Shown here: one piece after another, positions 15,772-24,536 of the stretch
How positions within the stretch are numbered: position 1 is the first letter of the stretch
Layout: every line of letters starts with the position of its first letter
Source: Allomesorhizobium sp043769475
Lineage (GTDB): Bacteria; Pseudomonadota; Alphaproteobacteria; Rhizobiales; Rhizobiaceae
Direction: 5' to 3'
Assembly: GCF_043769475.1 (NCBI RefSeq)
Contig: NZ_CP171729.1
Location: forward strand, 2,666,001 to 2,730,000
DNA length: 64,000 nt
The notes under the pieces: generated by a model
Databases searched by the model: none
What the model saw: only the letters and a program-made list of their open reading frames with translations
Told to the model about the DNA's origin: nothing
Position numbers and translations under genes: made by a program

Positions 15772-17689
15772 CTAAACGGTAACCTGCGTGCCCACTTCGA
15801 CCACGCGCCCGGTCGGTATCTGGAAATATTCGGTGGCGTCCGAGGCCATGCCGGCAAGGCCGATGAACAGCTTGTCCTGCCATGTTGGCATGCCGGAGTT
15901 CGGCGAGGCCTTCAAGGCGCGTCGCGACAGGAAGAACGACGTCGTCATGATGTCGAATTTCCAGCCCTGCTTGCGGCAGATGGCCAGCGCCTTCGGAATG
16001 TTGGGCTGTTCCATATAGCCGAAATTCAGCGTCACCCGCATGAACAGGTCGTTGATCGGTTCAATCCTGGCGCGCTCGCTGTCCGGCACCGTCGGTTGCT
16101 GCGCCGTCACCACCGACAGGATGACGTTCTGCTCGTGCAGAACCTTGTAGTGCTTCAGGCTGTGCATCATCGCGGTCGGCGCGCTTTGCGGATCGCTGGT
16201 CAGGAAGACCGCCGTGCCCGGAACCCGATGCGGCGGCTTCTTCGCCAGGTTTTCGGCCAGGAAATCGAGCGGGACCTCGTTCTTGCGCGTCTTTTTCGAA
16301 CAGATAGCGCGTGCCCTTGATCCACGTGCTCATGATCAGCGCCATCCCGGCCGCCACGAGGATGGAAACCCAGCCGCCATCGGCGATCTTGACCGCGTTT
16401 GCCAGGAAGAAGCCCGTATCGACGACGCCGAACACCAGCGCCAGCGCCAGTGCGTACGACAACCGCCATTTCCACAAGCGCCGCATGACGACGAACAGCA
16501 GGATCGTCGTCATCAGCATCTCGCCGGTTACCGAAATGCCGTATGCCGATGCCAGCGCGCTGGATTCGCCGAATCCGACGACCAGCAGCATGACGCCGAG
16601 GGCCAGCAGCAGATTGACGCGCGGCATGTAGATCTGCCCGGACTGGGTTTCGGACGTATGCAGAATGGAAATGCGAGGAAGAATGTTGAGCTGGACCGCC
16701 TGCCGCGTCAGCGAAAATGCACCCGAAATGACCGCTTGGCTGGCAATGACGGTCGCCGCCGTAGCGAGCACCACCATCGGCACCAGTCCCCAGGCCGGCA
16801 GCATCTGGAAGAACGGGTTCTGCGGCGTGCCGCCATGCGCAAGCACGAACGCGCCCTGCCCGAAATAGCTGAGCAGCAGGCTTGGAAAGACGATGGCGAT
16901 CCAGGCGAGCACGATCGGCCGCCGTCCGAAATGGCCGAGGTCGACATAGAGCGCTTCGGCGCCGGTGACTGCGAGGAACACCGCGCCGATCGTGACGAAC
17001 GCCACTTCCGGCTGGCTGATGAGATAAACGACCGCATAATAGGGATTGACCGCGAACAACACCGTCGGATCGTCGGCGATATGGGCCAGGCCGAAACCGC
17101 CGATCGCCAGAAACCACAGCCCGGTAACCGGACCAAATACAGTGGCCACCCTCCCCGTCCCGAAGCGCTGGACCGAGAACAGCGCCGCCAGGATGACCAG
17201 GGTTATCGGCACGACGAAGGGGTCGAATGCCGGCGTCGCCACCTTGAGGCCTTCGACTGCAGACAGAACGGAAATCGCCGGCGTGATGATGGCGTCGCCG
17301 AAGAACAGCGCCGCGCCAATGACCCCGATACCGAGGATTGCCTTCGACCAGTTGGGATTGCTGGCGCGCGCAAGCGCCATCAGCGACAGAGTGCCGCCCT
17401 CGCCCTTGTTGTCTGCTCGGAGCACGAAGACGACGTATTTGATCGTGACGATCAGGGTCAAAGCCCAGACGATCAGGGACAAAACGCCGAGCACGTCAGT
17501 CCGCGTGACCATTGCTCCACCGGACGAAGCATGCAATGCCTCGCGGAACGCATAAATCGGGCTGGTGCCGATATCGCCATAGACGACGCCGAGAGCGCCC
17601 AGGATCAGAATCCTGGTGTTCTCCGAATGACCACTCGACGGGGGCGATTCCGAAACTTCTGCCTCACCGCCAATTTTGGCATGGGCCAT
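15772..17689 (-). pseudogene. kup: KUP family potassium transporter, single-base frameshift
   Basis: Reads as a complete KUP K+ uptake system (about 638 residues) if one base is removed. The intact first part starts at the ATG at 17689 (GGAG 8 nt upstream) and shows the hallmark GALGVVYGDIGTSPIYAFRE, followed by about twelve hydrophobic helices. At 16292-16296 the minus strand has five A (GAAAAAGACG). With four A the frame continues as EKTRKNEVPLDFLAENLAKK, then through MMHSLKHYKVLHEQN to the stop at 15772, giving the normal C-terminal cytoplasmic domain. As written, the protein loses that domain after residue 467 or so. The downstream part is fully conserved, so a sequencing error or a very recent mutation is likelier than old decay. 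Kup is an inner-membrane K+/H+ symporter. Confidence 0.85.
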
Positions 17690-17795
17690 TGTCAACACTC
17701 CGGTGAAGCGGGCGGTCCTCTACGATTGCTGCAGCGCAATAGCAAATGCTGCTTTGGGATGGCTGCTCGGGACGGCCATGCACGTGTTGCATAGC

Positions 17796-18537
17796 TTACC
17801 AGCCGCAGGCCTTCAGGAATCTCCGAACGGTTTCCGCCATGCCGTGTTCCAACGCGTCCGCCGTCAAACCATGCCCGATCGACACCTCGGCGAGTTGCGG
17901 AATGCGCCTGGCGAGCGCCGGCAAATTGCTCACCACGAGATCGTGCCCGGCATTCACCCCCAGCCCGGCGACGATTGCGGCATCGGCGGTTTTGCCCAAT
18001 CTTTTCCAGCTCTTTGGCAGCTTTGTTTGAATCGGAATGGAAGCTGCCATAGGGGCCTGTATAGAGCTCGATGCGATCCGCACCGATGTCGCGAGCGACC
18101 GCAACGCCGTCCGGATCCGGATCGGAAAACAGCGACACGCGTATCCCGCTTTTCTTCAACCGCTTGACTATCGGGGTCAGGAACGCTGCGTTCGCGGCAA
18201 AGTTCCAGCCATGATCCGAGGTTGCCTGAGCGGGATCGTCCGGCACTAATGTCACCTGCTCCGGCTGGTTTTTTTCCACAAGTTCGAGGAACTCCTCGGC
18301 CGGATAGCCCTCGATGTTGAACTCGGCCTGCGGGAACTCGTCATCGATCAGCGCGCGCAGTTCCGGCAGGTCGGAGTAGCGCGTATGGCGCTGGTCTGGC
18401 CGCGGATGCACCGTCAGACCATGCGCGCCGGCGGCGAGTGCAATGCGCCCCAGGCCGGCCACGCTCGGCCACGGCAGGTCGCGCCGGTTGCGCAGCATGG
18501 CGACGGCATTCAGATTTACGGAAAGCTTGGCGGGCAT
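17796..18537 (-). pseudogene. pdxJ: pyridoxine 5'-phosphate synthase, single-base frameshift
   Basis: PdxJ closes the pyridine ring of vitamin B6 from 1-deoxy-xylulose 5-phosphate and 3-amino-2-oxopropyl phosphate. The first about 180 residues read normally: KLSVNLNAVAMLRNRRDLPW at the start, GLTVHPRPDQRHTR near residue 40, FNIEGYP and VTLVPDDP later. At 17995-17997 the minus strand has GGG in ATTGGGCAAAACC. With GG the frame continues GKTADAAIVAGLGVNAGHDL to the stop at 17796, giving 246 residues, the usual length. As written, the C-terminal quarter is scrambled. This pathway gene should be needed for growth without B6. It lies beside kup, which carries the same type of lesion. Confidence 0.85.
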
Positions 18538-18581
18538 GGGCGTCTCGACCTCGTTGCAGCGCTTCTATAGCCGCTCCGGCG

Positions 18582-18607
18582 GGAACTGACACGGCCATTT
18601 ATGTGTT
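18582..18607 (+). promoter_or_regulatory. near-consensus EcfG-type promoter
   Basis: GGAAC at 18582-18586, 17 nt, then TGTT at 18604-18607 (consensus CGTT). It ends 36 nt before the start of the SpoIIAA-like gene and lies between that gene and the divergent pdxJ. Confidence 0.5.
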
Positions 18608-18643
18608 CCAGTGCAAGACCGACTTCCCTCGAAAGGACGCCGC

Positions 18644-19048
18644 ATGCATCCGCTCGACCCCGTGCCGGCCATCCGCCGCATCGACACCGACCGTGATGAT
18701 CTGTGCGCGCTGGAGATCGTCGGCCATTTCACCGCGGCCGATCTCGAAAATGCATACGGCCTGCTCGAGGGCGCATACGCCGGGCACGACAAGATCGATC
18801 TTCTAGTCCGCGTCTCCCGCTATGAGGGCTTCGACTGGAGCTCCGCGTTCACCGATACCACGATCCGCGGCAAGACTCGCGCACTGCGCCATATCCGCAA
18901 ATATGCCGTGGTGGGAGGGCCAGGATGGTTGCGCACCGTGATCGGCATATTCGGGCCGCTCACCTCCATCGAAACCCGCTATTTCGATGCCGATGAGGAA
19001 GCGGCGGCATGGGAATGGATCGACGCTAGGCCCGTCGTCACAGCATGA
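18644..19048 (+). CDS. SpoIIAA-like (STAS-related) protein
   Basis: A 134-residue protein of the SpoIIAA-like/DUF3478 family. Typical features are LEIVGHFTAADLENAYGLLE early, the KIDLLVRVSRYEGFDW strand-helix and a C-terminal TRYFDADEEAAAWEWID. In related proteins this STAS-like fold is thought to bind lipid or act as a regulatory partner; the role here is unknown. The ATG at 18644 follows AAGGA, whereas the upstream ATG at 18611 lacks a ribosome binding site. Its stop abuts the convergent helicase stop (TGATCA). A near-consensus general-stress promoter precedes it. Confidence 0.8.
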   Translation: MHPLDPVPAIRRIDTDRDDLCALEIVGHFTAADLENAYGLLEGAYAGHDKIDLLVRVSRYEGFDWSSAFTDTTIRGKTRALRHIRKYAVVGGPGWLRTVIGIFGPLTSIETRYFDADEEAAAWEWIDARPVVTA

Positions 19049-20176
19049 TCAGCGAACGATCGTCAGCGTCTGCGCCGCCCGTGTGATCGCGGTATAGAGC
19101 CAACGCTGACGGGTGTCCTTGAACGCGTAGCTTTCGTCGAACAGCACGATGTCGTTCCATTGCGAGCCCTGCGCCTTGTGCACGGTCAGCGCATAGCCAT
19201 AGTCGAAATCGTCGAAGCGCTTCTTCTGGGTCCACGGAATGTCCGCGTCCGGATCCTCGAATGCCGCCTTGAGCAGCTTGATCTTGGCGACGCCGCGATC
19301 GGGATCGTCCTCCTCCGGCGAGACCAGCAGGTTGATGCCCGGCTTCACCGTCTCGCGCGACGAGGTCATCACCTTCCACAGCGAACCGTTGAGCAGCCCC
19401 TTCGCCGGGTCATTGCGCAAGCAGACCAGCTTGTCGCCGGCCTGCGGGTAGCTCGCCGTGAATCCTTTCAGCTCGCGAAGCCGGTGGTTGTAGCGCTTGC
19501 GCGTGCGGTTGGTGCCGACAAGTACCTGGTCGGCGGCGAGCACCAGTTCCTGCGTCACCTCCTCCTTGCCGATCACTTTTGCCGTGCCGTAGTCGCCGCG
19601 CATGAATTCGCGACCCTCGCGCACGTCGAGCGCCAGTCGGATGATCGGGTTGTCGCGGGCCTGCCGGTGGATTTCGGTCAGGAGGATGTCGGGTTCATGC
19701 TCGGTGAAGAAGCCGCCGCCCGAAATAGGCGGCAGCTGCGCGGGATCGCCGAGCACCAGAACCGGCGTGCCGAACGACAGGAGGTCGCGGCCAAGCTGCT
19801 CGTCGACCATCGAGCATTCGTCGATGATGACCAGCGCCGCCTTCGAAATCGGGCTCTGCCGGTTGAGCGCGAATGTCGGCGACATCGAGGTCTTGCCGGT
19901 CGTCTCGTCGGCCACCGCCTCTTCGCCGCGCGGCCGGTAGATCAGCGAATGGATCGTCCGGGCGTTGACCGCGCCCTTGGAGCGCAGCACCTGCGCCGCC
20001 TTGCCGGTGAAGGCGGCGAATTGCACCTGGCCGTCGACATGTTCGGCGAAATAGCGCGCCAGCGTCGTCTTGCCGGTGCCGGCATAGCCGAACAGCCGGA
20101 AGACCTGCGGCCTGCCCGACTTCAGCCACCGCGCCACCGCCTTCAGCGCGTCATCCTGCTGGGGAGAAAATTCCAT
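19049..20176 (-). CDS. RecD-like ATP-dependent DNA helicase (SF1B)
   Basis: A 375-residue compact superfamily 1 helicase. Motif I is GYAGTGKTTLA (about residues 29-39), motif II IIDECSMVDE near residue 115, motif III GDPAQLPPI near residue 143, motif V YALTVHKAQGSQW near residue 331 and motif VI LYTAITRA at the end. It lacks the long N-terminal region of RecD2, so it is a minimal core related to RecD/Dda helicases. Such enzymes move 5' to 3' on single-stranded DNA in repair. The start at 20176 is followed by FSPQQDDALKAVARWL, the typical opening of this family. Confidence 0.9.
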   Translation of the reverse strand: MEFSPQQDDALKAVARWLKSGRPQVFRLFGYAGTGKTTLARYFAEHVDGQVQFAAFTGKAAQVLRSKGAVNARTIHSLIYRPRGEEAVADETTGKTSMSPTFALNRQSPISKAALVIIDECSMVDEQLGRDLLSFGTPVLVLGDPAQLPPISGGGFFTEHEPDILLTEIHRQARDNPIIRLALDVREGREFMRGDYGTAKVIGKEEVTQELVLAADQVLVGTNRTRKRYNHRLRELKGFTASYPQAGDKLVCLRNDPAKGLLNGSLWKVMTSSRETVKPGINLLVSPEEDDPDRGVAKIKLLKAAFEDPDADIPWTQKKRFDDFDYGYALTVHKAQGSQWNDIVLFDESYAFKDTRQRWLYTAITRAAQTLTIVR

Positions 20177-20301
20177 CCGGTTGACTGACAGGATTCGGCA
20201 ATGAAGGGCAAGGGATTTGGGTTTCGGCGTCCATTTTCAGGCCGCGAAAAGTCTTGGTTCCCTTTGCCAGCTCCCTCGGCTGCGGCGCTCCAGCACCGCG
20301 G

Positions 20302-21009
20302 CTAAGACTTGTCTACGCTCCGCAATCTGTCGATCACCCGGTCGGCCATCCGTTCGCACCGCGCCCCGTCGAAGGGGAAAAGTTCAGAAAACGTCGCCGA
20401 GACCTGCTTTTCGACCGCCAGTCGCATCAGGCGGCGCGCCCGGTGGAGCCGCGTCTTCACCGTTTCCGGTTTCAGCGACAACTGGCTCGCAGTGTCTTCC
20501 GTGCTCCTTTCTTCGATGTCGCGAAGGATGAAGACGAGCCTGAAGGGATCGGGTAGCTCGTCGACGGCCTTTTCGAGGAGATCACGCACCTGCTTGCGGG
20601 CGAGCTCGGCGTCCGCACCCGGCGGCTTCAGCGAAATCGGAAACATGATCACCGAGCCTCCATTGGCGCTGTCGGAAATATCCAGTTCCGCCAGTTCGGC
20701 GGCAGGCCGCCGTTTTCGCGCCCGTCCGAGCGCCTCGTTGAGGGCGATGCGGGTGAGCCAGGTCGAGAACCGCGAATTTCCCCGGAAAGAATCGAGCTTG
20801 GTGAAAGCGCTGACATAGGTCTCCTGCACGATGTCTTCGGCCTCGGCGTCGTCGCGCACCACGGCGCGGGCAACCCGGAACAGGCGCCGGTTGTTGCGCT
20901 TGACGAGCAGGCGGATGGCATTTTCGCCGCCTTGCCGGGCGATTTCGACAAGCTCCTCGTCGCTCAGCCTCTCGAGATCAATTTTGGGGTGGGCAACCGC
21001 CAAACTCAT
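20302..21009 (-). CDS. ECF-type RNA polymerase sigma factor
   Basis: A 235-residue sigma-70 family protein. Region 2 is present (NRRLFRVARAVVRDDAEAED then IVQETYVSAF near residue 60) and region 4 (STEDTASQLSLKPETVKTRL then HRARRLMR near residue 185). About 40 extra residues follow region 4. No anti-sigma gene lies beside it. It is the last gene of an apparent three-gene unit with a cupredoxin and a TTHB210-like secreted protein; 21 nt separate it from the cupredoxin stop. It is not the EcfG general stress factor by context, since no PhyR or NepR homologue is adjacent. Confidence 0.9.
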   Translation of the reverse strand: MSLAVAHPKIDLERLSDEELVEIARQGGENAIRLLVKRNNRRLFRVARAVVRDDAEAEDIVQETYVSAFTKLDSFRGNSRFSTWLTRIALNEALGRARKRRPAAELAELDISDSANGGSVIMFPISLKPPGADAELARKQVRDLLEKAVDELPDPFRLVFILRDIEERSTEDTASQLSLKPETVKTRLHRARRLMRLAVEKQVSATFSELFPFDGARCERMADRVIDRLRSVDKS

Positions 21010-21030
21010 GTCGAGACCTCCATTTCCCTG

Positions 21031-21546
21031 TCACCCACGCCGCACGATGCCTTTGGCGACGATCTCCTCGATCTGCGGAAAGCCATTCAGCGCGACCGCA
21101 GGCAAGGGCGTCAAGCCTGCCGCTTCCGCGGCGGCTTCGACCGCCGGCGGGTCTCCGACGACGATGCGGCCTACCATCCCGGCGTGCTCGTGCGGCACAC
21201 AATAATAATCGTAGACGCCTTCTTCGTCGAAGCGCAGGGAAAACGTCTCGTCCGGCAGCAGATAGTCCGAATTCCAAGGCTTGGCTTTAGCCGGAATGCG
21301 CCGGGGACGCTCGAATATCTCCGGATGGTAGGACGTGACCGTATGCGAATTGCCTCGGTCTTCGTTGACCCACCGCACGATCTGGCCCGGCTCTATGTGC
21401 AAACCGATGGGGTCGAACCAGACATGCGAGCCGTCAGCCTTCCCCTGCATGACAATTTCGATCGGGGCCGCGACCGCCGGCCTGGCCAGGAAGGCGGCGA
21501 GGATACCCCCGCCGGCCTCCAGCACGCGCCTGCGCGTCAGGATCAT
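21031..21546 (-). CDS. plastocyanin/azurin-type blue copper protein, Tat-exported
   Basis: A 171-residue cupredoxin. The N-terminus LTRRRVLEAGGGILAAFLAR carries twin arginines and a hydrophobic stretch, suggesting Tat export. Type 1 copper ligands are visible: His in GNSHTVTSYHPE, then Cys, His and Met in YYCVPHEHAGMVG. It could carry electrons or handle copper in the periplasm. The start at 21546 overlaps the stop of the preceding gene (ATGA), so translation is coupled. A longer extension to 21585 only shadows the upstream gene. It lies in one unit with the sigma factor downstream. Confidence 0.87.
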   Translation of the reverse strand: MILTRRRVLEAGGGILAAFLARPAVAAPIEIVMQGKADGSHVWFDPIGLHIEPGQIVRWVNEDRGNSHTVTSYHPEIFERPRRIPAKAKPWNSDYLLPDETFSLRFDEEGVYDYYCVPHEHAGMVGRIVVGDPPAVEAAAEAAGLTPLPAVALNGFPQIEEIVAKGIVRRG

Positions 21547-21965
21547 TGCGCGACCTTCGCCTCGTCGGCCGCCGGGACATGCCACAGCACGACATGGACA
21601 TGCGGCTCCTCGACGCCCGGATGGCCGGCATTGTAGTAGACGTCGACATGGTCGACATTGCCGCCGGGCGCGGCCAGGTCCTCGAAGCGTTTGTCCGGAT
21701 TGAGATCCTTGACCGGCAGCATGTAGATGCTGCTGACCAGCGCGCCATCATGGTCGTAGGCCAGGAACGGCCCGGCAGGCAGGCTCGCCGGATCGACGAA
21801 GAGCTGGCCCATTCCCGGCAGGAAATCCGGCAGCTTGACCAGGCTGCTGACGGCCTTGAACGCGCCGGCCGGCGGCGACTTGGCGACCTCGGCGGGAACA
21901 TCATGCGCGAGCGCGGTGAGCGAGCCGGCGAGCAGTATGGCGAGCGCGGCGGGAATGAGTTTCAT
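21543..21965 (-). CDS. exported protein, TTHB210-like (DUF5602-type) domain
   Basis: A 140-residue protein with a cleavable signal peptide (LIPAALAILLAGSLTALAHD). The mature part contains LPGMGQLFVDPASLPAGPFL, a MLPVKDL strand and a histidine-rich C-terminus (VDHVDVYYNAGHPGVEEPHV then HVVLWHV) that I match, with moderate confidence, to the TTHB210-like family. In Thermus, TTHB210 is controlled by an ECF sigma/anti-sigma pair; here too a sigma gene lies in the same unit. The histidines could bind metal, in keeping with the neighbouring cupredoxin. The gene is first of the unit. A small hairpin (CGCCG/CGGCG) lies in its leader. Confidence 0.65.
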   Translation of the reverse strand: MKLIPAALAILLAGSLTALAHDVPAEVAKSPPAGAFKAVSSLVKLPDFLPGMGQLFVDPASLPAGPFLAYDHDGALVSSIYMLPVKDLNPDKRFEDLAAPGGNVDHVDVYYNAGHPGVEEPHVHVVLWHVPAADEAKVAQ

Positions 21966-22106
21966 CTGACGATCTCCTGGACGAATGCCGCCGCTTCATG
22001 CGGCGACCTCAACCATTGGATGGAGGTTTTCCAGAAAAGTTCCCGGAAATCGCGATCGACGGATCGCCCGCTTCGCGTTAGCCGGAACGCCACGCAAAAC
22101 CAAAAG

Positions 22107-22135
22107 TTGACATCTGCGATTAAGAAGACTACATA
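22107..22135 (+). promoter_or_regulatory. probable promoter of cspA with long leader
   Basis: TTGACA (22107-22112), 17 nt, TACATA (22130-22135). This predicts a 5' leader of about 140 nt, the long type expected for cold-shock mRNAs. A partial EcfG-like motif (GGAAC 22084-22088, 17 nt, AGTT) overlaps it. The 317-base gap 21966-22282 holds no gene. Confidence 0.5.
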
Positions 22136-22282
22136 CGCTCAATCGATATTTGCTTGTCTGAATTTTGTTTATCTGCGCGCCTAACGCGCCCTTGACGAAC
22201 CTCTCCCTTCAAAAATCGAGACTAACGCCCGTTGTGCATTCGTGCGGCGGTAAACTAATATATCTATGGAAAGGGGTTCATC

Positions 22283-22492
22283 ATGAGCACCGGCACAGTT
22301 AAATGGTTCAACGCCACAAAAGGCTTCGGCTTTATTCAACCTGACGATGGCGGCCAGGACGTATTCGTCCACATCTCGGCTGTCGAGCGCGCTGGAATGC
22401 GCGATATCGTCGAGGGCCAGAAGCTCGGCTACGAGATGGTGCGCGACGCGAAGTCGGGCAAAATGTCGGCCGATCAGCTTAAAGCTGCTTAA
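22283..22492 (+). CDS. cold-shock domain protein (CspA family)
   Basis: A 69-residue single cold-shock domain. RNP1 is KGFGFIQP (residues 13-20) and RNP2 is VFVHIS (residues 27-32), the aromatic patch that binds single-stranded RNA or DNA. Such proteins melt mRNA secondary structure in the cold or in stationary phase. GGGG lies upstream of the ATG. A strong terminator follows at 22559. The gene lies divergent from the sigma-factor unit. Confidence 0.96.
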   Translation: MSTGTVKWFNATKGFGFIQPDDGGQDVFVHISAVERAGMRDIVEGQKLGYEMVRDAKSGKMSADQLKAA

Positions 22493-22558
22493 ATCGGCAT
22501 TCAGCCTCTCCGATGACCACGGATGTACTGGCATCGTCGAGAGGTGAATGTCACAGGG

Positions 22559-22590
22559 AGGCCGGGCTTTTTTGCCTGGCCTTTTTCTTT
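22559..22590 (+). terminator. rho-independent terminator of cspA
   Basis: A 9-bp stem AGGCCGGGC/GCCTGGCCT (one G-T pair) closed by a T6 loop, followed by TTTTCTTT. It lies 66 nt beyond the cspA stop. Confidence 0.9.
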
Positions 22591-22609
22591 TGATCGATGG
22601 ATATAGGAT

Positions 22610-22825
22610 GTGACCGAGAACTCGAAGAAATCCCGCGATCAGGCTGAATCGTTTTTCAGCAAAACGCAGACGCAGTCCATGGCGCTCAATCGCATCATTT
22701 CGGAACACGACGCCGTCAGCCAGGCGCGCGAAGAAAAGACCGCACGCCTGAGAGAACTGCGCCTGGAGAAGGAAGCCGAAGAGCTTGCCGCCGCGCCTGC
22801 TCCAAAACGCAAGGGCAAACGCTGA
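22610..22825 (+). CDS. small hypothetical protein, 71 aa
   Basis: A charged helical protein started with GTG at 22610 (AGGA upstream). The sequence TQSMALNRIISEHDAVSQAR followed by EEKTARLRELRLEKEAEEL predicts one long helix, with a basic tail PKRKGKR. I recognise the type as a small rhizobial conserved hypothetical but know no function. The stop TGA overlaps the ATG of the next gene, so the two are translationally coupled. Confidence 0.6.
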   Translation: MTENSKKSRDQAESFFSKTQTQSMALNRIISEHDAVSQAREEKTARLRELRLEKEAEELAAAPAPKRKGKR

Positions 22826-23202
22826 TGGCGAGGCGCGCGGTTCTGGTGTCGATGGCCACGGATTCGACCATCGCCGATGTCGTGCAAACGCTCGACAATC
22901 CGGTGGAATATGTCCGGCGCATCCTCGAGAAGCTGGAACGCTGCCGGCGCGCCCATGGCGACGCCCAGGTGCGGATCGGCGTGCGCGGCCGGGTCGAATG
23001 CCCGAACTACCTGATCGAATATGCGGTTCACGATCCCAAGACCAACCAGACCTCGGTCCATCCTGATGCCGCCTACAGCGGCAGCACGCATCGGGAGCTC
23101 GCTCCCAGGCATATCGAGGAGACCAGAAACTGGTCGCCCGAGGAAATGAATATTACGGCCGTTTCAGCGCTGATCGGCCGCCTTCGCAACCCGCGCGACT
23201 GA
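22825..23202 (+). CDS. hypothetical protein, 125 aa
   Basis: A soluble 125-residue protein, starting at an ATG that overlaps the upstream stop. It contains VVQTLDNPVEYVRRILEKLE and VECPNYLIEYAVHDPKTNQT; I do not recognise a domain. It shares an operon with the small gene before it and probably the basic small protein after it. Confidence 0.55.
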   Translation: MARRAVLVSMATDSTIADVVQTLDNPVEYVRRILEKLERCRRAHGDAQVRIGVRGRVECPNYLIEYAVHDPKTNQTSVHPDAAYSGSTHRELAPRHIEETRNWSPEEMNITAVSALIGRLRNPRD

Positions 23203-23225
23203 TATCTGTCAGTTGAGGATCGACC

Positions 23226-23417
23226 ATGGCCATAAAATTCACCGTCAAGGACGAACCCAAAGCGGCTGCGCCGGTCAAGGCCGCCAGGAAAAGCTCGGCG
23301 GAGGCTGACGGGAACGGCCCGGATGGCACAACGCACGAGGTGCCGCCTGCCGCGGCCGTGGGAACCGATCTCTTCAACGCCGAGCCAGTAGCGCCGCGCA
23401 AACGCCGCAAGAAATAA
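23226..23417 (+). CDS. small basic hypothetical protein, 63 aa
   Basis: A low-complexity 63-residue protein rich in Ala, Lys and Pro, ending APRKRRKK. GAGGA lies 10 nt before the ATG. Probably disordered; function unknown. It lies 23 nt after the previous gene and 4 nt before the YkgJ-like gene, in the same direction. Confidence 0.5.
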   Translation: MAIKFTVKDEPKAAAPVKAARKSSAEADGNGPDGTTHEVPPAAAVGTDLFNAEPVAPRKRRKK

Positions 23418-23421
23418 CACC

Positions 23422-23808
23422 TTGCAGGAAACGCACCCGAACCGGGCTTCTTTGCCGGCGGTCGGCCCGCGTACGCGCTTGACCGAGCCTCCGTTGAGCG
23501 ACGGCTTCGACTGCAACGCCTGCGGTGCGTGCTGCTCCTACTCGTCCGCATGGCCGAGATTTTCCACCGAACCCGATTCCCGGCTCGACCAAATCCCCGC
23601 CGAACATGTATCCCGCGACGAAAGCGGCATGCGCTGCGACGGCGCGCGGTGCTCGGCGCTTGTCGGCAAGGTCGGCAAATCGACGTCGTGTTCGATCTAT
23701 GAGATCCGTCCCGACGTCTGCCGCGCCTGCGTGCCGGGTGGCGGCGACTGCCTCATCGCGCGCCGGGCGCTGGGCCTGCCGGACAGACAGACGGCGCTGG
23801 GGATCTAA
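23422..23808 (+). CDS. YkgJ family cysteine-cluster protein
   Basis: A 128-residue protein of the CxxCxxCC (UPF0153) family. The first cluster is CNACGACC near residue 33; further cysteines follow in MRCDGARCSALVG, TSCSIYEIRPDVCRAC and GGGDC. The pattern suggests an iron-sulphur or zinc centre; no enzymatic role is established. The likely start is the TTG at 23422, 4 nt after the preceding stop, though this start is uncertain. It is convergent with the next gene, the ends overlapping by 4 bp. Confidence 0.8.
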   Translation: MQETHPNRASLPAVGPRTRLTEPPLSDGFDCNACGACCSYSSAWPRFSTEPDSRLDQIPAEHVSRDESGMRCDGARCSALVGKVGKSTSCSIYEIRPDVCRACVPGGGDCLIARRALGLPDRQTALGI

Positions 23809-24341
23809 AACTTCTTCTTTACCGAGAGTATGGCGCCGAACTCCTTCGTTCCGGTGACCTCCGACTGGCCGCGCAGCACCGTCACGTCGAAATGCTTCAG
23901 CGGCCCCAATTCGGGCCGCAGGTCGCGGTCCCAATGCTCTACGATCTTGCTGAAATCGTACAGATTGTTGGCCTTGTTGTCGCGCGCGGGCGCTATACCG
24001 ATGGTGTCAATATGGGCATTGCAGAGGCTGTCGCCGATCTGGATGTGCATACTCGCGCCGAGTCCGATCTCGCGGAAACTCGACTTGAATCCGCTGCGCC
24101 GCGCGACACAGCCAGCCAGGAACCCGAACAGCGTATCGGGAGCGTCATAGCCGAACCTGGCGCTGTCGATGATGCTGAGCAGGAGCTCCTTGGTTCCGCC
24201 CCTTTCGCAAATGAAATCGAAGCCGACGGGATTGTTGGCGGTTATCTTGCGCGTTTCCTTGACATGTTTGCGCAACGGCACCCCTAGGCGTTCGGCGTGG
24301 GCATATACCTGCTCGACGGCTTTCGCTTCCTTGTCGTCCAT
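23805..24341 (-). CDS. hypothetical protein, 178 aa
   Basis: A protein of 178 residues from the ATG at 24341, which has GGAG 7 nt upstream; a longer extension upstream looks non-coding. Segments include HVKETRKITANNPVGFDFIC and FREIGLGASMHIQIGDSLCN. I recognise no family. It has no signal peptide, and the surrounding AT-richer sequence (24440-24530) hints that the gene may have been acquired. Confidence 0.5.
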   Translation of the reverse strand: MDDKEAKAVEQVYAHAERLGVPLRKHVKETRKITANNPVGFDFICERGGTKELLLSIIDSARFGYDAPDTLFGFLAGCVARRSGFKSSFREIGLGASMHIQIGDSLCNAHIDTIGIAPARDNKANNLYDFSKIVEHWDRDLRPELGPLKHFDVTVLRGQSEVTGTKEFGAILSVKKKF

Positions 24342-24536
24342 CTGCATGCTCCAAATCTCGTTTAGCGGGTTTGAGCTTGCCGATCTCGAGAGGGAGCTTG
24401 CGGCAAGGAAGGCTGCAATGCATGCTGATCTTGCCCGGCCGATTGGCAAGGCAATAAAATTCAAATATAGCATACTATTTATCTGTGTAAAACGGGTTTG
24501 CGACGGCGTCTAAACTGCCGCGTCAAGCAATATTGC

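Noticed and set aside
16292..16296. Programmed ribosomal frameshift in kup
   Set aside because: The run of five A is not followed by a clear stimulatory structure, and KUP proteins are not known to use frameshifting. The same lesion type occurs in three other genes here, which points to error or mutation.
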